Below, piece by piece: positions 12,691 through 23,830 of a stretch of DNA of 64,000 bases. The notes beneath the pieces are model-generated. The model saw only the letters and a program-made list of their open reading frames with translations. It was not told where the DNA came from and searched no databases. The translations under genes and the position numbers were made by a program. This DNA is from Cricetomys ansorgei (Eukaryota > Chordata > Mammalia > Rodentia > Nesomyidae), in contig JAMJFZ010000107.1 of NCBI GenBank assembly GCA_026225945.1, positions 48,126,501 to 48,190,500 on the forward strand, given 5' to 3'. Each line of letters starts with the position of its first letter. Position 1 is the stretch's first letter.

Positions 12691-12961
12691 CAATTTATAT
12701 CATTGACATGAGGAAGGGGATGAATGAGGTCAGGGATGAAGGGGTTCTGCTAATTGGGTCAATCAATGAGATGAACAGGCTTAGGTAGTTCATTAGAGAT
12801 CTGTACTTTTTCTACTCTCTTGCTAATCTCTACTAGATTAAAGAAGTTTGGAGAAATAAATGCTCTTTTTCACCCTGCATGATCCATAACTAAGGAGCCT
12901 GGGTGACTACTACCTGAATATTTCACAGCAATTTACAACAGATCTTAAGGAAATTTTGTTG

Positions 12962-13085
12962 GCTTGATTTATTGAAGCAGTTTCAAGTAGCTCAGGCTGG
13001 TCTTGAGTTCATTATCCAGCTCAGGATAGCCTTGAACTCCTGATTCCCTTTCTTTTATCTTCCAAGTGCTTGGATAATTAGGGAT
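12962..13085 (-). mobile_element. B1-type SINE, antisense
   Basis: Clear inverted B1: 'agctcaggctggtcttgag', 'ttcattatccagctcaggat', 'agccttgaactcctgattcc' and 'tccaagtgcttggataatta'. Full-length within normal B1 size, diverged. Confidence 0.9.
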
Positions 13086-13464
13086 ATTCTTAAACAGCAA
13101 TACTCTCCTTTGAGTTATGCTAAACAACATGGATTGATTTGATCAGCTCTTCAAATTTACTTTCACTAAGCTTTCAAATTGAGTTTGACATATCAAATAA
13201 TTCACTAACAGATTAAAAAGGATCCTTTATCATTAGTCTAATTAGTTCCACTCTAACTCTAAGTAATGACTTCTTAAATTCCATGTGCATAGTTGTTGTT
13301 CATTAATGAACAGCCAATTTCTGCAGTAGAGAAAACAAAAGACTCTGAAATTGAAGTATGCCAAATGCATTTTAGGAACTCAAGAGCTACCAGGAATCTC
13401 AGATGCAAACTGCTAAATAGAAAGACAGCTTTAAATCTGTAATTTAAATCTGTAGTTTTCTTTT

Positions 13465-13905
13465 CTTCATAGAATATATTAAGTGTACAGTTTTCCTTCC
13501 TTTACTTCTCTGAGATCCTTCCAACTTCCATTCTTACCTATGTCTACACCCTTTCTGTCTTTCCTTAGAAAATAAATGGACATCTAAAGAATAATAAACA
13601 AACAAAATAAGATAAAACAGAAACAAACAAATTGGAATAGGATAAGGCAAACAGAAGAAAAAAAATCAAGGGGAAAAAAAAAGCAAGAAACACATATAAA
13701 TACAGAGATTGTACACACAAGCATCTCATAAAAACACAAAACCAGAAGCTATAATATATACCAAAGAACCTGTAAGGGCAAAGGGTGGGGGAGAGACCTA
13801 ATGCTAAAAACTTCCAACGATGCCACTGAGTTTGTTTTCTGTTGGCTGTCTACTGCTGGGAACGAGATCCATCCCACCCACCTAAGACCTTAGTCTATAT
13901 CTATC
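13465..13905 (-). mobile_element. L1 3' UTR, antisense
   Basis: On + the order 'tgtacagttttccttccttt', 'ctgagatccttccaacttcc', 'aataataaacaaacaaaata', 'aaaaacacaaaaccagaagc' and 'ctgttggctgtctactgctg' matches a frequent rodent L1 3' UTR read backwards. The A-rich block at 13560-13700 is part of it. Confidence 0.85.
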
Positions 13906-14329
13906 CTCTGTAGTTATACTATATGGATTGTAGCATGCTAATTGAAGACTTAAAAGCTAATATCTACATATAAGTAAGTTCATCACATCATATAGAGCTT
14001 CTTTCTATTACTCTATACATCAAAAAGGCATATTCCAGGTTGCAAGTTGATATTGAATAAAGAAATCTGAAACTCCACCTCATGGGTGTTCACTGGATAT
14101 GGATTCTTTTCAGGTAAGACTGAATAAGGTTTACAGACTAATAAAGCATTTTCTTCTCAATCCTCTTTATATGAACCCTTATATCAAGTTAAGAATTCCT
14201 AATGGTGACAAGAGGGCTGAATATGCAAATTAAAGTATTAGGGAAGCATCATATTAGAAACAAAAATTTACAAGTCTAGTTTGAGTTCCACATGGGGTTG
14301 GAATTTATGTCTATGTAACTGGTAAAGGA
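13906..14329. other. Unassigned DNA
   Basis: No recognisable feature; no reading frame of note. Confidence 0.5.
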
Positions 14330-14800
14330 AAGAAGACAGAGAAAGAGAAACTTTATTTCAAAGAGAGTGAGAGCAAGAGTTTAAGAAAGTTGTATCTTGG
14401 GATGACTGGAAAGTTCACAGGAAAGAGAGTAACCATCAAAGGGAAGCCAAACCAAACAATGCTCCAGTTATGTGGCTTTTTTATTTGAGGTATGGGGAAG
14501 TGGATGACATATGAGAACTCCTAAATTCTAGCCAGGTGGCCACATGAACAGAAAGTGGCAGTCCTCCTCTGAAAAAATCCCATACCCCTAACAAACCTCA
14601 AAAGTACCTGTTAGCTTTGATGAGACAGCCATTTATTGGGTAAGTAGATCAGAAGTGGATAGGAATCTCATTTGGTTGTGCTGTTAGTCCTGGATGGCTA
14701 TTGAAAGCCATCATCTCAAGGAGAGTTACTTTTTGAAACTGAACTGTCCTACATGCCTGAAAATTGGGAACAAGCACAATACAAAAAGCAGAAGTTTAGT
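14330..14800 (-). mobile_element. Possible LTR remnant, antisense
   Basis: Near its left end + reads 'gaaactttatttcaaagag', i.e. a poly(A)-signal-like AATAAA on the minus strand after a pyrimidine-rich stretch. The whole block has the medium G+C content of an LTR. No paired copy or target duplication was found, so this is tentative. Confidence 0.4.
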
Positions 14801-14929
14801 CCGCTGCAGTCCCAGGGTGAGAGATTATTAGTAGAATTTTGACTTTAGCTGATTGGAAGACTTGATAGTATATAGCTTCTATTTGGTTTATTGGTTTGTT
14901 TACTACAAGTCAAACTTTTATGATTTTTA

Positions 14930-16690
14930 TTGTTTGAGAATTTCATACATGTATGTAATGTGTTTAGTCTAATTTATACCCATTTTCTTCCCTCCAAACC
15001 CTCTTCCAACACTGTCACTGTATTTTCCCTCTTAACTCTATGTGCCCTTTTATTAAACCACTGAGTCTACAGTGCTACAGCATTTTACACAGCTGTTGGG
15101 CAATTTCCCAGAGCGTGGAAGCCTTTTAGGGGCTAGAACTTTGAAGAAAACTGACTCTTTTTCACCAAGTAGCCATCAGCTGCCAATAGTTCCTTAACTA
15201 GGGGTAGGACTCTTGAGTCCCTCCCAATTCAGCATGGAATATTTGTGTAGGTTAATCTTGTAAGTAATATGCAAGTAGTAACATATGTAGTCACAGCCCC
15301 TGTATTTTTCTGTAGCTATTCATTGCTTCTGGTTCTTACAACCGTTGTGTTTTCTCAGATGGTTTCTGACTGTTGCTGATAGAGAGTATGATATACACAA
15401 TCCATTTTTTCTACTTGAGAAGCCCATAGTTTCTTATTCTCTGTAAATTGACCAGTTGTGGATTTCTGTTTCAATGATCATCTACTGAAAAAGAAGCTTC
15501 AGTGATGAGAGTGAAGAGATGCACTAACCTATGAATATAAAGGTAAGAACGTAGAGGGCAGTTTATCAATATGTCTATTTAGTGGAATGGTGGTATTTGC
15601 CTCTTCCACAGGACATAAGACTTACCCCCAAATTTTGGTGTATTTAATAGGACAAAGCAAGAGTTCTGTCTTATGGAGCCTAATTAAATCTAATTAGAAA
15701 ACAATCATTTACTACCATAACATTCATTCCACAATCACCACTAGTCATATTTTACCAGGCCTGCTGTGACTGTAGCTCATGGGGTATACAGATAGAAAAG
15801 ATACATGATTATTTTTCTTTCCTAGTAGCGTGCATAGAACCTCCCATTAAGTATTATGAAAGCTAAACAGTAGAAATGAAGCTTTAAGATCAGTATCAGC
15901 TCGATTTCTCCGTGTCCAAGACTCAAATATGTGGTGTCTTCAGCAATAGAGTCTTACCATCAAGTTATGGAGGCTAACCAAAAGCAGCAGAGATAGTCTG
16001 CAATATTTAAGGATCTATGGGACCCCATTGACTAACATCTCCAAAAGAGGTAACACATGCCTGATACTGGGCTTTTTATTTGATAGTTTATTGTGACTGG
16101 GAAAAGTGTTGTTCTACCAGTCTAAAGTAGCTACTTAAACCCTTTCTATATATGTATATATGTACATGTATGTGTATGCATATGATGTATACATACATGT
16201 AAGCATATGTACATGTAATTTTCTGAATTCCAGAGTAGTAGGTTTCCATATGGCTTTTTCAGAAGTCTGTAGTGGTAGTTACCCCTCCTCATACCAACTA
16301 TACTCTTTTCTCCCCTACCCCCCTATTTAGCCCTTTCTGTTGTATTACTCCTGTTTTTCTACATAACACTTGCATTATAACTCTCTTCTCTTAAAATCTA
16401 CTCTGCTCAGTCTTATGTCCCTTTCTAGTTTTATGATGTATATGGGTACTCTAAAGATTCAGAGCTAGCTCCACTTATGGGGCAAACATGAGACATTTCT
16501 TCTTATTTTCAGCTCCATCCTTTTACCTGTGGATTTCCTTTTACAGCAGAATAATATTGCACTGTGTTGAATCCTATTCCACCATCCACTCCTCGGCTGA
16601 TGGACATCTGGGATGTTTCAATTTCCAGGCTAATAAGAATAGAATAATAAGGAATATGGACAAGCAAGTATCTCTGTAGTAAGAAATAGT
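14930..16690 (-). mobile_element. L1 (Lx-type) 3' UTR and ORF2 tail, antisense, 1.76 kb
   Basis: This is the longest continuous repeat in the window. From left it runs backwards from the A-rich end ('tttttattgtttgagaattt') through the 3' UTR. Landmarks are 'gaccagttgtggatttctgt', 'tactgaaaaagaagcttc', 'ctcaaatatgtggtgtcttc', 'agcaatagagtcttaccatc' and 'actgggctttttatttgat', then a TA/CA simple stretch at 16145-16215. It ends in ORF2 sequence: 'tacagcagaataatattgca', 'ccactcctcggctgatggac' and 'caagtatctctgtagtaa'. The coding part has many stops. 5'-truncated. Confidence 0.95.
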
Positions 16691-16734
16691 GAGAACTAAA
16701 TATATTATGATATTTTCAGAATGTCTAAGTTAAA

Positions 16735-16782
16735 GAGGAGAGAGAGAGAGAGGGAGAGAGAGAGAGAGAGAAAGGGGGGAGA
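16735..16782. repeat. (AG)n microsatellite
   Basis: Mostly AG repeats with GGG interruptions, lying between two antisense L1 pieces. Confidence 0.97.
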
Positions 16783-16794
16783 GAACATAGATAC

Positions 16795-17035
16795 ACAGAT
16801 TCTGGCTATATGTAAAGAAAGAAGAGCCCTTATTCACAGTTGTGGATCTCTGTAATAGTCGACATCTGTTGCAAAAAACAAAAAAAAGTAAAACAAACAA
16901 ACAAAAAATGAAGCCTCTTTGATGAAGGGTTAGAGCTAGGCTTATCTGTGAATATAAAGATAAATGTTTACAATATAATTATGAATTATATCGGTTTAGG
17001 AGAATGGCAGTAGTATGGAACATTTTATATTCTTC
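16795..17035 (-). mobile_element. Second L1 3' UTR fragment, antisense
   Basis: On + 'cagttgtggatctctgtaat', 'gaagcctctttgatgaaggg' and 'ggcttatctgtgaatataaa' repeat the same section of 3' UTR seen at about 15450-15600, but from a different subfamily copy. It is therefore a separate insertion or a rearranged piece, not a continuation of 14930-16690. Confidence 0.85.
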
Positions 17036-18599
17036 AATCATTTATATATAGTTGTTAGTAAATATTAATGATTTGTTCATAGATTATGGAACAGATTTTG
17101 CTTCTGTATACTGAAGTCATATATTCCAGTTACACAGTCTGAGATTGCTTGAGGCTTCTTTAATTATGCAAACGTTTTGTCTCTGTATGTATTCAAGTAT
17201 ATAATCATAGCTCAAAAACTTTTCCAACTTTTCCATATTTGTGCTAATTTCCATATTAATTTACCCTTGATAGAATGAATATAAATTTTATTCTTTTTTC
17301 CCTCCCACTTTTCATTTTAGTCCTTCATGCAATTACGTTTATGGATTGCGGAGCTCATTATCAATAAACATGGAATTCCAATAGATATTCAGTTGTTCCT
17401 GTCTTCATCTATTCAATATCTCATATTTTCACCGATGATTGAAACACTACTCTGTGGTAAATTTCAACATATTTGTATGATCTGTTTCTAAACATTCGGC
17501 CATATTTTATTTTCAGTTATTGTGCCATCAAAACACATTCATTTAATTATTCCACTGTCACATGTGATTTTGTCACATTAGGCATTTTCTTAGTTTTCTA
17601 ATATCTTGTTTTGAACCATTTACAAAATCTGTGGTCAAATTCCATAGAATTTGATAGTGAGTGCACTAGTCTGGATATGCAAGGCCCTGGGAGTAATTAC
17701 CGACCACCCATATCTAAAGTTAAAAGCAAATGTTTGAAGTTTCACTGAATGCACAAAATTAATAAAAGAAAATTATGCTTTTAAAAGTGTTAATTTTCAC
17801 CCAGTATTTTAAGAGATTTTTCTATTAATTAAAGACAAGTGCAATGTTTTTAATCATGTTTAAGATAGATCTGAAATATTTCACAATTATACTACATTTG
17901 TGTCTCTAAACATTTCATTGTGTGTGTGTGCGTATGTGTGCAAATTTCATGTGTGTGGATGTATGTACAAGGCAAGCTCTCTACTCCCCAGACTGCAGCT
18001 TTCACTTTAAAGCTGGTTAATTGGTGATTGTTCACTTGAATTATAAATAAAATATTAATATCATTTTATTGCAGCAAATAAAGGTCACCCTGTCTCTTCC
18101 TCATAGGATTTCTTTCTTGTCTTTTGATTAGTTGAATTATTGACTTTATGTAATCACTTCTAATAATTTAACACAAAGCATATAATGTTATATTTCATGT
18201 AGATATGTAGATACTCTCTAATTTTGGAAATTGCTGGTGTTATATGTACTAGAAATCTGAATTAGACAACAAACTATAATACCTTGTCTTCGTTTTACTA
18301 ATTATTAAACTTTATTAATTTCCTTGCTAAAAGTTTTTACTTGGAATTGATATTTACTACTTCCTTTTCATTATTTTCTTTTACTCTTTAAAAAAAATTA
18401 CAGCAGCGTGCTCATCTATACCATGTACACTGGCTTTTGACCATTCGATTTTTTTTGTTTCTATAATCAATATGGTCTTTGTTGATTTGACCTTATTGTA
18501 AAGTTGATTGGTTTTAGTTTTTCCCCTATACTATTTATTTCTATACCTGTCACATTTATTTTAATGTTTCTGAATTTTGGTTTAGAGTTTTTCTCTAGG
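17036..18599. other. Unassigned AT-rich DNA with a short TG tract
   Basis: A TG-rich tract lies at about 17920-17965. The rest is T-rich and may hide an old antisense L1, but no landmark was convincing. Confidence 0.5.
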
Positions 18600-19015
18600 T
18601 TAAGTTAGCTAGGGATTTTGTTCACAGTAAACAACCTGGATGGCTTGCACAACAGAAATTTATTTTCTAACATTTGTGTGTTAGAATTTTAATATTAAGA
18701 TGTTGGGGTGCAAGTAATTCCTCTGAAACTCATGGACATAATTTTCTGTTCTTTGCTTGTGATAATCTTTGGCATTAGTGTATATAGAGGTATGCAAGCC
18801 TAACCTGTGTTTATTGCCAGATGTCTCCCACCCCATATATTGCTCTGCTGTACAGGACAATCCTCATATAAAACATTTTCACATTTTATTAGTCGTCTAC
18901 CTTGTTCCCATGTTATCTCATATCATCCAGTTATATCTGAAATGGTCCCATTTCTAAGTAAAGAGTATCTGGACCTAGAACTGCTGTATGTGGGGACAGA
19001 ACTTCAAATCTATTT
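18600..19015 (-). mobile_element. MLT1-like LTR, antisense
   Basis: Its start gives the inverted MLT1 signature 'gatggcttgcacaacagaaa' followed by 'tttattttcta', i.e. an AATAAA on the minus strand. The remaining 350 bp is diverged but of normal MLT1 length and ends near 'ctggacctagaactgc'. Confidence 0.6.
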
Positions 19016-19497
19016 TTTTTAAAGAAGCACACTGTAACTTATATCAAGTACTTAGCATCTCTATCATTGCATTAATGTCATCTCTCTCAATTAATGCTTT
19101 AAATATTCATCTGAAGGTTGTTATGACCACATCATATCAGATTTGATATGTACATTAGAGAAATTATGTGCAGCGAGAACATTATTGCAAACTATCTATT
19201 AAAAAATAAATCTATTTTTCCTTAGAATTAAAGGAATCCATTTTCTTGATAAATATCAGAAAGCATAGCTATATAAAAGGGTGGCCTGTAGAGAATATTG
19301 CCAAAAAGTGAGTGGGAGGTAAAGTATGGAGAATTATGAGAACAGAAATCAGGATATTTGATACTGAATTGCTGTAGCATGTTGGGTAGGAAAATGTTGG
19401 CCTGCCTGAGGAAGGAAGGCAGTGCTGTAGTGCCAGTCTTACTAGCATATGTCAGTGAAGAATTCTGGGCAGACAGGGTATGTTGCTTGTATCTATC

Positions 19498-19775
19498 TGC
19501 GGGACCCTTCAGGAGGGGGAAGAGTTGGCGTGGAGTCAGGACACAGACTCCGGGAGTCAGGTGAGTGGCAAAAGACAGACTCAGTTTATTACAGGAGGGG
19601 AAGCCTATTATATCCTCCACCCGGCCCAGCGTCCCATTGGCTGGCAGACTGCAGCTGTTGCTCCCTGGGCTTGTCCTGGCTGGTCAGTCTCTGAGACCTG
19701 TCCACTCAGGTCTCAGGCCTTGTACTGCTCAGTGGCAAGTCCAGTTTTCTCCTACAAGGGTACCTGAATCACAGT
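19498..19775 (-). mobile_element. G+C-rich solo LTR, antisense
   Basis: Read on the minus strand this has a compact promoter-like order. A 'ccaatgggacgctggg' CCAAT-type box (about 19640) is followed by 'ggatataatagg' TATA-like (about 19605-19615), then 'gtaataaactgag' poly(A)-signal-like (about 19585), and an end near 'gggtcccgca'. G+C is clearly higher than the flanks. I could not find a convincing target duplication, so both ends are approximate. Overlapping open frames in this block are by-products of its composition. Confidence 0.65.
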
Positions 19776-20229
19776 GCAATATACCTGCGATGATGGAAAC
19801 CCAAGGATGGACCCAGAAAGAATAAAAGAGTGTTTTACAGAAGTTTGCTGAATGAAAGCTTTCAAAGTGAATCCTTCTTATTTCTTTAGATTGTATAAAA
19901 GTATAAACTAGACCTTAAAATAGTCATAATGTCAGTTTAGAACACGAATATATTGCAAGCTCATATATGTATTTTCTCATGAAGTTTTTGTCAGGTGCTT
20001 AACTACATTGTGTTGGGCATAAGATCTTTAATCTTTATCAATCTATTTAATAAATTGTTCCTGAGCAAGACCTGAGCTGCATCTGAAGTCGTAATCATGT
20101 GCTTCATTTGTGTCCCCCAAAGTCCTTTCCTCTATACCTAAGCTCTCTAGGTCCATGGATTGAAGGTTGGTTATCATTTATTTAATGGCTAATATCTATA
20201 TATAAGTAAATACACACCATATTTATAAC
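19776..20229. other. Unassigned DNA
   Basis: No gene or known repeat recognised between the LTR and the inverted family A copy. Confidence 0.5.
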
Positions 20230-20695
20230 TGTTGATTCACCAGATGTACACGTTGATTCAGGGCAAAGGTTTTTTATTCTTTTGCTAATTCAATTTCTAG
20301 CTCTAATACTGTAGTCCTGGAGCATTTTGGCTTACATACAATCTACTTTTAAGCCTAAAACTATAAGGTTTCAGTTTTTGTAGAATCTAGAACATTTAAA
20401 CCTCCATACAATCTAAAACGTTTCAGCCTCTGAGACTTACTACTTACTGAACCACTCTGATTAGCTCTTTCTGAACTCTGACTCTTCTAGTTAAACTCAA
20501 CTCATTCATTGTTCTAGCCCAAACTCTTCTCAAAGCTGCCTGGTTCAAACTGATCTTCTGAGTCAGCTGACTGTTTCTGACTGAAAACTTCTAACTCCAG
20601 CTTACTCTGGATGATTCTCCAACGCTTCAGACTGAACTGCTATGTTCAGCTTCAAACTTACTTACTCTTCCCCTTTGATACTGACTTCTTCTGAC
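20230..20695 (-). mobile_element. TG...CA LTR-like repeat, inverted copy 4 (family A)
   Basis: On + it starts 'tgttgattcaccagatgt', the reverse complement of the family end (compare 'ctggtgaatctaca' at about 12004-12017). It then gives 'ttttttattcttttgc' (AATAAA on minus) and repeated 'ttcagcctctgag' blocks, the inverse of 'aggctgaagcc'. It lacks the B1-like 5' portion of the other copies. Confidence 0.75.
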
Positions 20696-20705
20696 AAGTT
20701 CTATA

Positions 20706-21175
20706 AGAATACCAAGCCAGACAACCATCAGATATATGTAGGGGGCATGCGTGTTCTATGTCTCTTGTAACAAGGCAAGGCTTCTAGTGGTGGGACTGTG
20801 ACAACATCACAGCCACAAAACCTTTTACCTGGCATGATCTGCTGGTGTAATGGAAGGGATGAACCCTACACCAAGTAAGAAGACCCATGCTTGATAATGC
20901 AGGGCTAGCCAGGAACCAGGAACTGGAGACTGGTTTGCCCCCAGATGACTCCTAATGATATTCTGCTATGTGCAGTATCAGTGTCTAGCCCAATCTTCAT
21001 TCAAAGAGGTTTCCTCCAATAGCTGATGGGAGTAGATGTAGAGTACCAGGACCAAACATTGTGCAGATCTTGAGGAATCTTGCCAAAAGGAGGAGGAGGG
21101 CTTGCAGGGACCAGAGGAGTCTAGGATTCCCTTGACCAATGCTCTTAGGGCTCACAGAAACTTGATAATTCTTAG
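20706..21175 (+). mobile_element. L1 Lx-type 3' UTR fragment
   Basis: 'cacagccacaaaaccttt', 'acctggcatgatctgctggt', 'tagcccaatcttcattcaaa', 'gaggtttcctccaatagctg', 'accaaacattgtgcagat' and 'gctcttagggctcacagaaa' follow the Lx 3' UTR also seen at 9150-9825. It is cut before the terminal purine tract and A-tail. Confidence 0.9.
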
Positions 21176-21234
21176 TTTTATGTTTTATTGGATATTTTGA
21201 AGAAAATATATAATAGTAGAAGAAAGATACAAAC

Positions 21235-21312
21235 CTACCTTGAGAGAACATAGGTTTCAAGACTTTGCTTGTCCTACCTTGAGAGAACATAGATTTCAAG
21301 ACTTTTCTTGTC
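21235..21312. repeat. 39-bp tandem duplication (two units)
   Basis: Units 21235-21273 and 21274-21312 are direct copies differing at two positions ('aggtttc'/'agatttc' and 'ttgcttg'/'ttcttg' region). Not part of a recognised repeat. Confidence 0.95.
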
Positions 21313-21510
21313 CATTTGACATATGTAAGATGGCAAATGATGTCACTATTCATTTTTTGCAAAAAGCATCACAGGTGAAAAGTAAATTGATTCATCACCA
21401 CTGGTTAAAGGAATGTGCTGAATAAGATGTAAAGTGGAAGATATTGTTCTGAGATCTAAAGTAAAAATGGGCACATTTTTACTGGACTGTGAAATATTTT
21501 TAGATAGCAT

Positions 21511-21554
<44 letters not shown>
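21511..21554. repeat. (CA)n microsatellite
   Basis: About 22 perfect CA dinucleotides; likely polymorphic. Confidence 0.99.
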
Positions 21555-21556
<2 letters not shown>

Positions 21557-23560
21557 CATTTAAAAGATTTACTTTGAAATCTCCACTTGGTGGAACTATT
21601 TTTCAAGTAAATGCTTTCTTAATGTTTCTGTTATGAACCTCTAAATGGCATCTCACAACTAAATCTCTTCAGTCTTCACATCTAAAGATTTAGTGGGGGA
21701 TAGATATGTCACAGTGATTTTGTCACAGACTTAGTAACTTCTCCAGTTACCAGTTCATCACTTACAAAGAATCATGGAGTTGGCCTGGTCTACCTGCCTT
21801 GAAAGGCATGTGTCATAGGTTTTTCAAGTTAGAGACCATGGCTCTTGGTGTACTTATATGCCTTTCAGTTCCTGAGAAACTGAGGTACTCCCTCAGTCAG
21901 TGAAACATTCACATCACCTGTGTCTCTCTCTGTGTTCCTGGGAGTCAATGAAACATGTAGAAACTAGTCTTAGACATTAATCTTGTATACCCTGTATAGC
22001 TTGTAAACGTCATAGTAGCCCAGCATTACCATTGTATTTATCCTGGCAACTGCTGTTGTATTATCAGGTAGAAAAAGTCTGATTGTGTGCAATAAACTTA
22101 TCTCAGCCTCAGTCTTGATGGTCTGGGTAAGATTCATTTCTCACCAACCATATCAGGTAACATTGGCTCAGTGATTAAGTGTTGGAACTTACAATCTTTA
22201 GCTGTTCCGTGCTTCTGCACAGGCACTGAGAAGTATACGGGTATCAGGAGCATGAGTACTTTCAGTGTCCTTCAGAGGTTGTCCTGGGAGCTGGTGATCT
22301 GAGGCAGAGGTGAGCAACTGGAGTAAGCTCCTTGATTTCAGTGAACTTACAAGGCGAAACAGGAGCAGTTGTCCCAGTTGATGGTCATCCTGCTTAGCTT
22401 TTCATGAGTACAAACATAGAGATCAAAATGATTCAGTCACCAAGCACAGAGTTTAGAATGCTTATAAAAACAGGGGCATATAAAATAAATATGCTATAGC
22501 TTTATTTTTAATAAAAATATTTATTTACAATGAGGCTTTCAAGTGAAATTCAAGAACACAGGGCTGATACAATTTTGGGAGGATAACCTTAATTAATCAG
22601 TTAACTTTTTGAAGCATAAATGAAGCATAATACATTCATAAATTATTTATGTTTGATCATGAAAATGCTTTTCTTTAAAATATTTTAAATAACTGAAATA
22701 AATTTACATAGTATTGCATTCATCGGTGTGGGTTAACAAAAATGAGGATCATGTATTTCAGAACTGTTCGGGGTTTTGTGGGACTTAGCTTATTTTCTAA
22801 GAATCTCACCTCAAGGGTATATTGAGAAACGTTAGGAAAAATGAGTATGCACAACCTCTGTCAGTTTTTCTTCACGGCTGAAATCAGTCTTTTGGAATAA
22901 GGAATATTTTCATTGTTTTTGTGAGTGGATGCAATTAACTGTTCCACGTATCGATATGGGTTATTAGTTAATTAATGCTCTGTATTCTATAGCACAATGA
23001 AATGAAACATCATTCTATTTAGGCTAGCTATTCTCGTCCCAGGAGGCTTAGCACCCTGACTACCTCTCCAAAAGCCACCAGAATTTCACTTGCTAGCTTG
23101 AAGACTTAAGAGTTACTTCAGATGTCCTGCTTACTTGGCAGCTGAAACTTGGCCTCAGTGGTATGTATTTTCCTGTGAGTGACAAAAGAGGCAGAAGCAG
23201 CATCTTAGTATTGTAAAAGAAATAGTTAAAGATTTAAGGAAATCTCTAGGTTGCAGTGAGTTTATTACAAGTGATTCAATCATTTATCACCATCACTACC
23301 TCTAGCTGTCAGACTCATCCTTGGGGTATAGCAGTGCACTATAATCTTTTACCCTCTATTTAGGGATAGAGAAAGGAAAGATAGAAAGAAATCTTCACAT
23401 TTGCAAGTGGTCTTGATATAGAAGGAGAGAAAGGCAGAGATCTTCACAGCTTCTTTTTCGTTGTCCTAAGCTTGAAGAGTACTAGTTTACAGCTAGTCAG
23501 ACTAGTGTCTCAGTGTATAGTCACTGTAAACTCACTGTATCCAACTTTTGTTCTTTTAGG
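21555..23560. other. Unassigned DNA
   Basis: No gene or recognisable repeat. Open frames are short. 22490-22740 is very AT-rich. Confidence 0.5.
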
Positions 23561-23830
23561 AATTATCACAGTAACTAAGGACAGCAACCCAACCAATGAA
23601 CCACCAAACAATGCCTACACCAACTCTCTGGGATTCAGACTTTTATAACCTAAGCCAAAAAGTCCCCATCAACCCCTGCAGCACAATCCCCAAAACAAGC
23701 TACAGGTGCCAGAATGACTGTACCTAACCAAATTATGGCCACCTGCATCAAGCATTCCAAACCCAAGTTGTAACCAACTATCCCACAGCTGGGGTGAGAA
23801 CACAAACCTAATCCAAATGCCATTTGTTGT
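23561..23830. other. C/A-rich, G-poor block, unassigned
   Basis: The + strand is unusually rich in A and C and poor in G ('gcaacccaaccaatgaacca', 'tccccatcaacccctgcagc', 'caatccccaaaacaagctac'), unlike both flanks. This kind of skew is common in retroviral leader or LTR-adjacent sequence, but I could not match a family. No long open frame. Confidence 0.5.

Noticed and set aside
19228..19825. Cluster of overlapping open frames on both strands
   Set aside because: They coincide with a G+C-rich solo LTR, whose low stop-codon density explains them.
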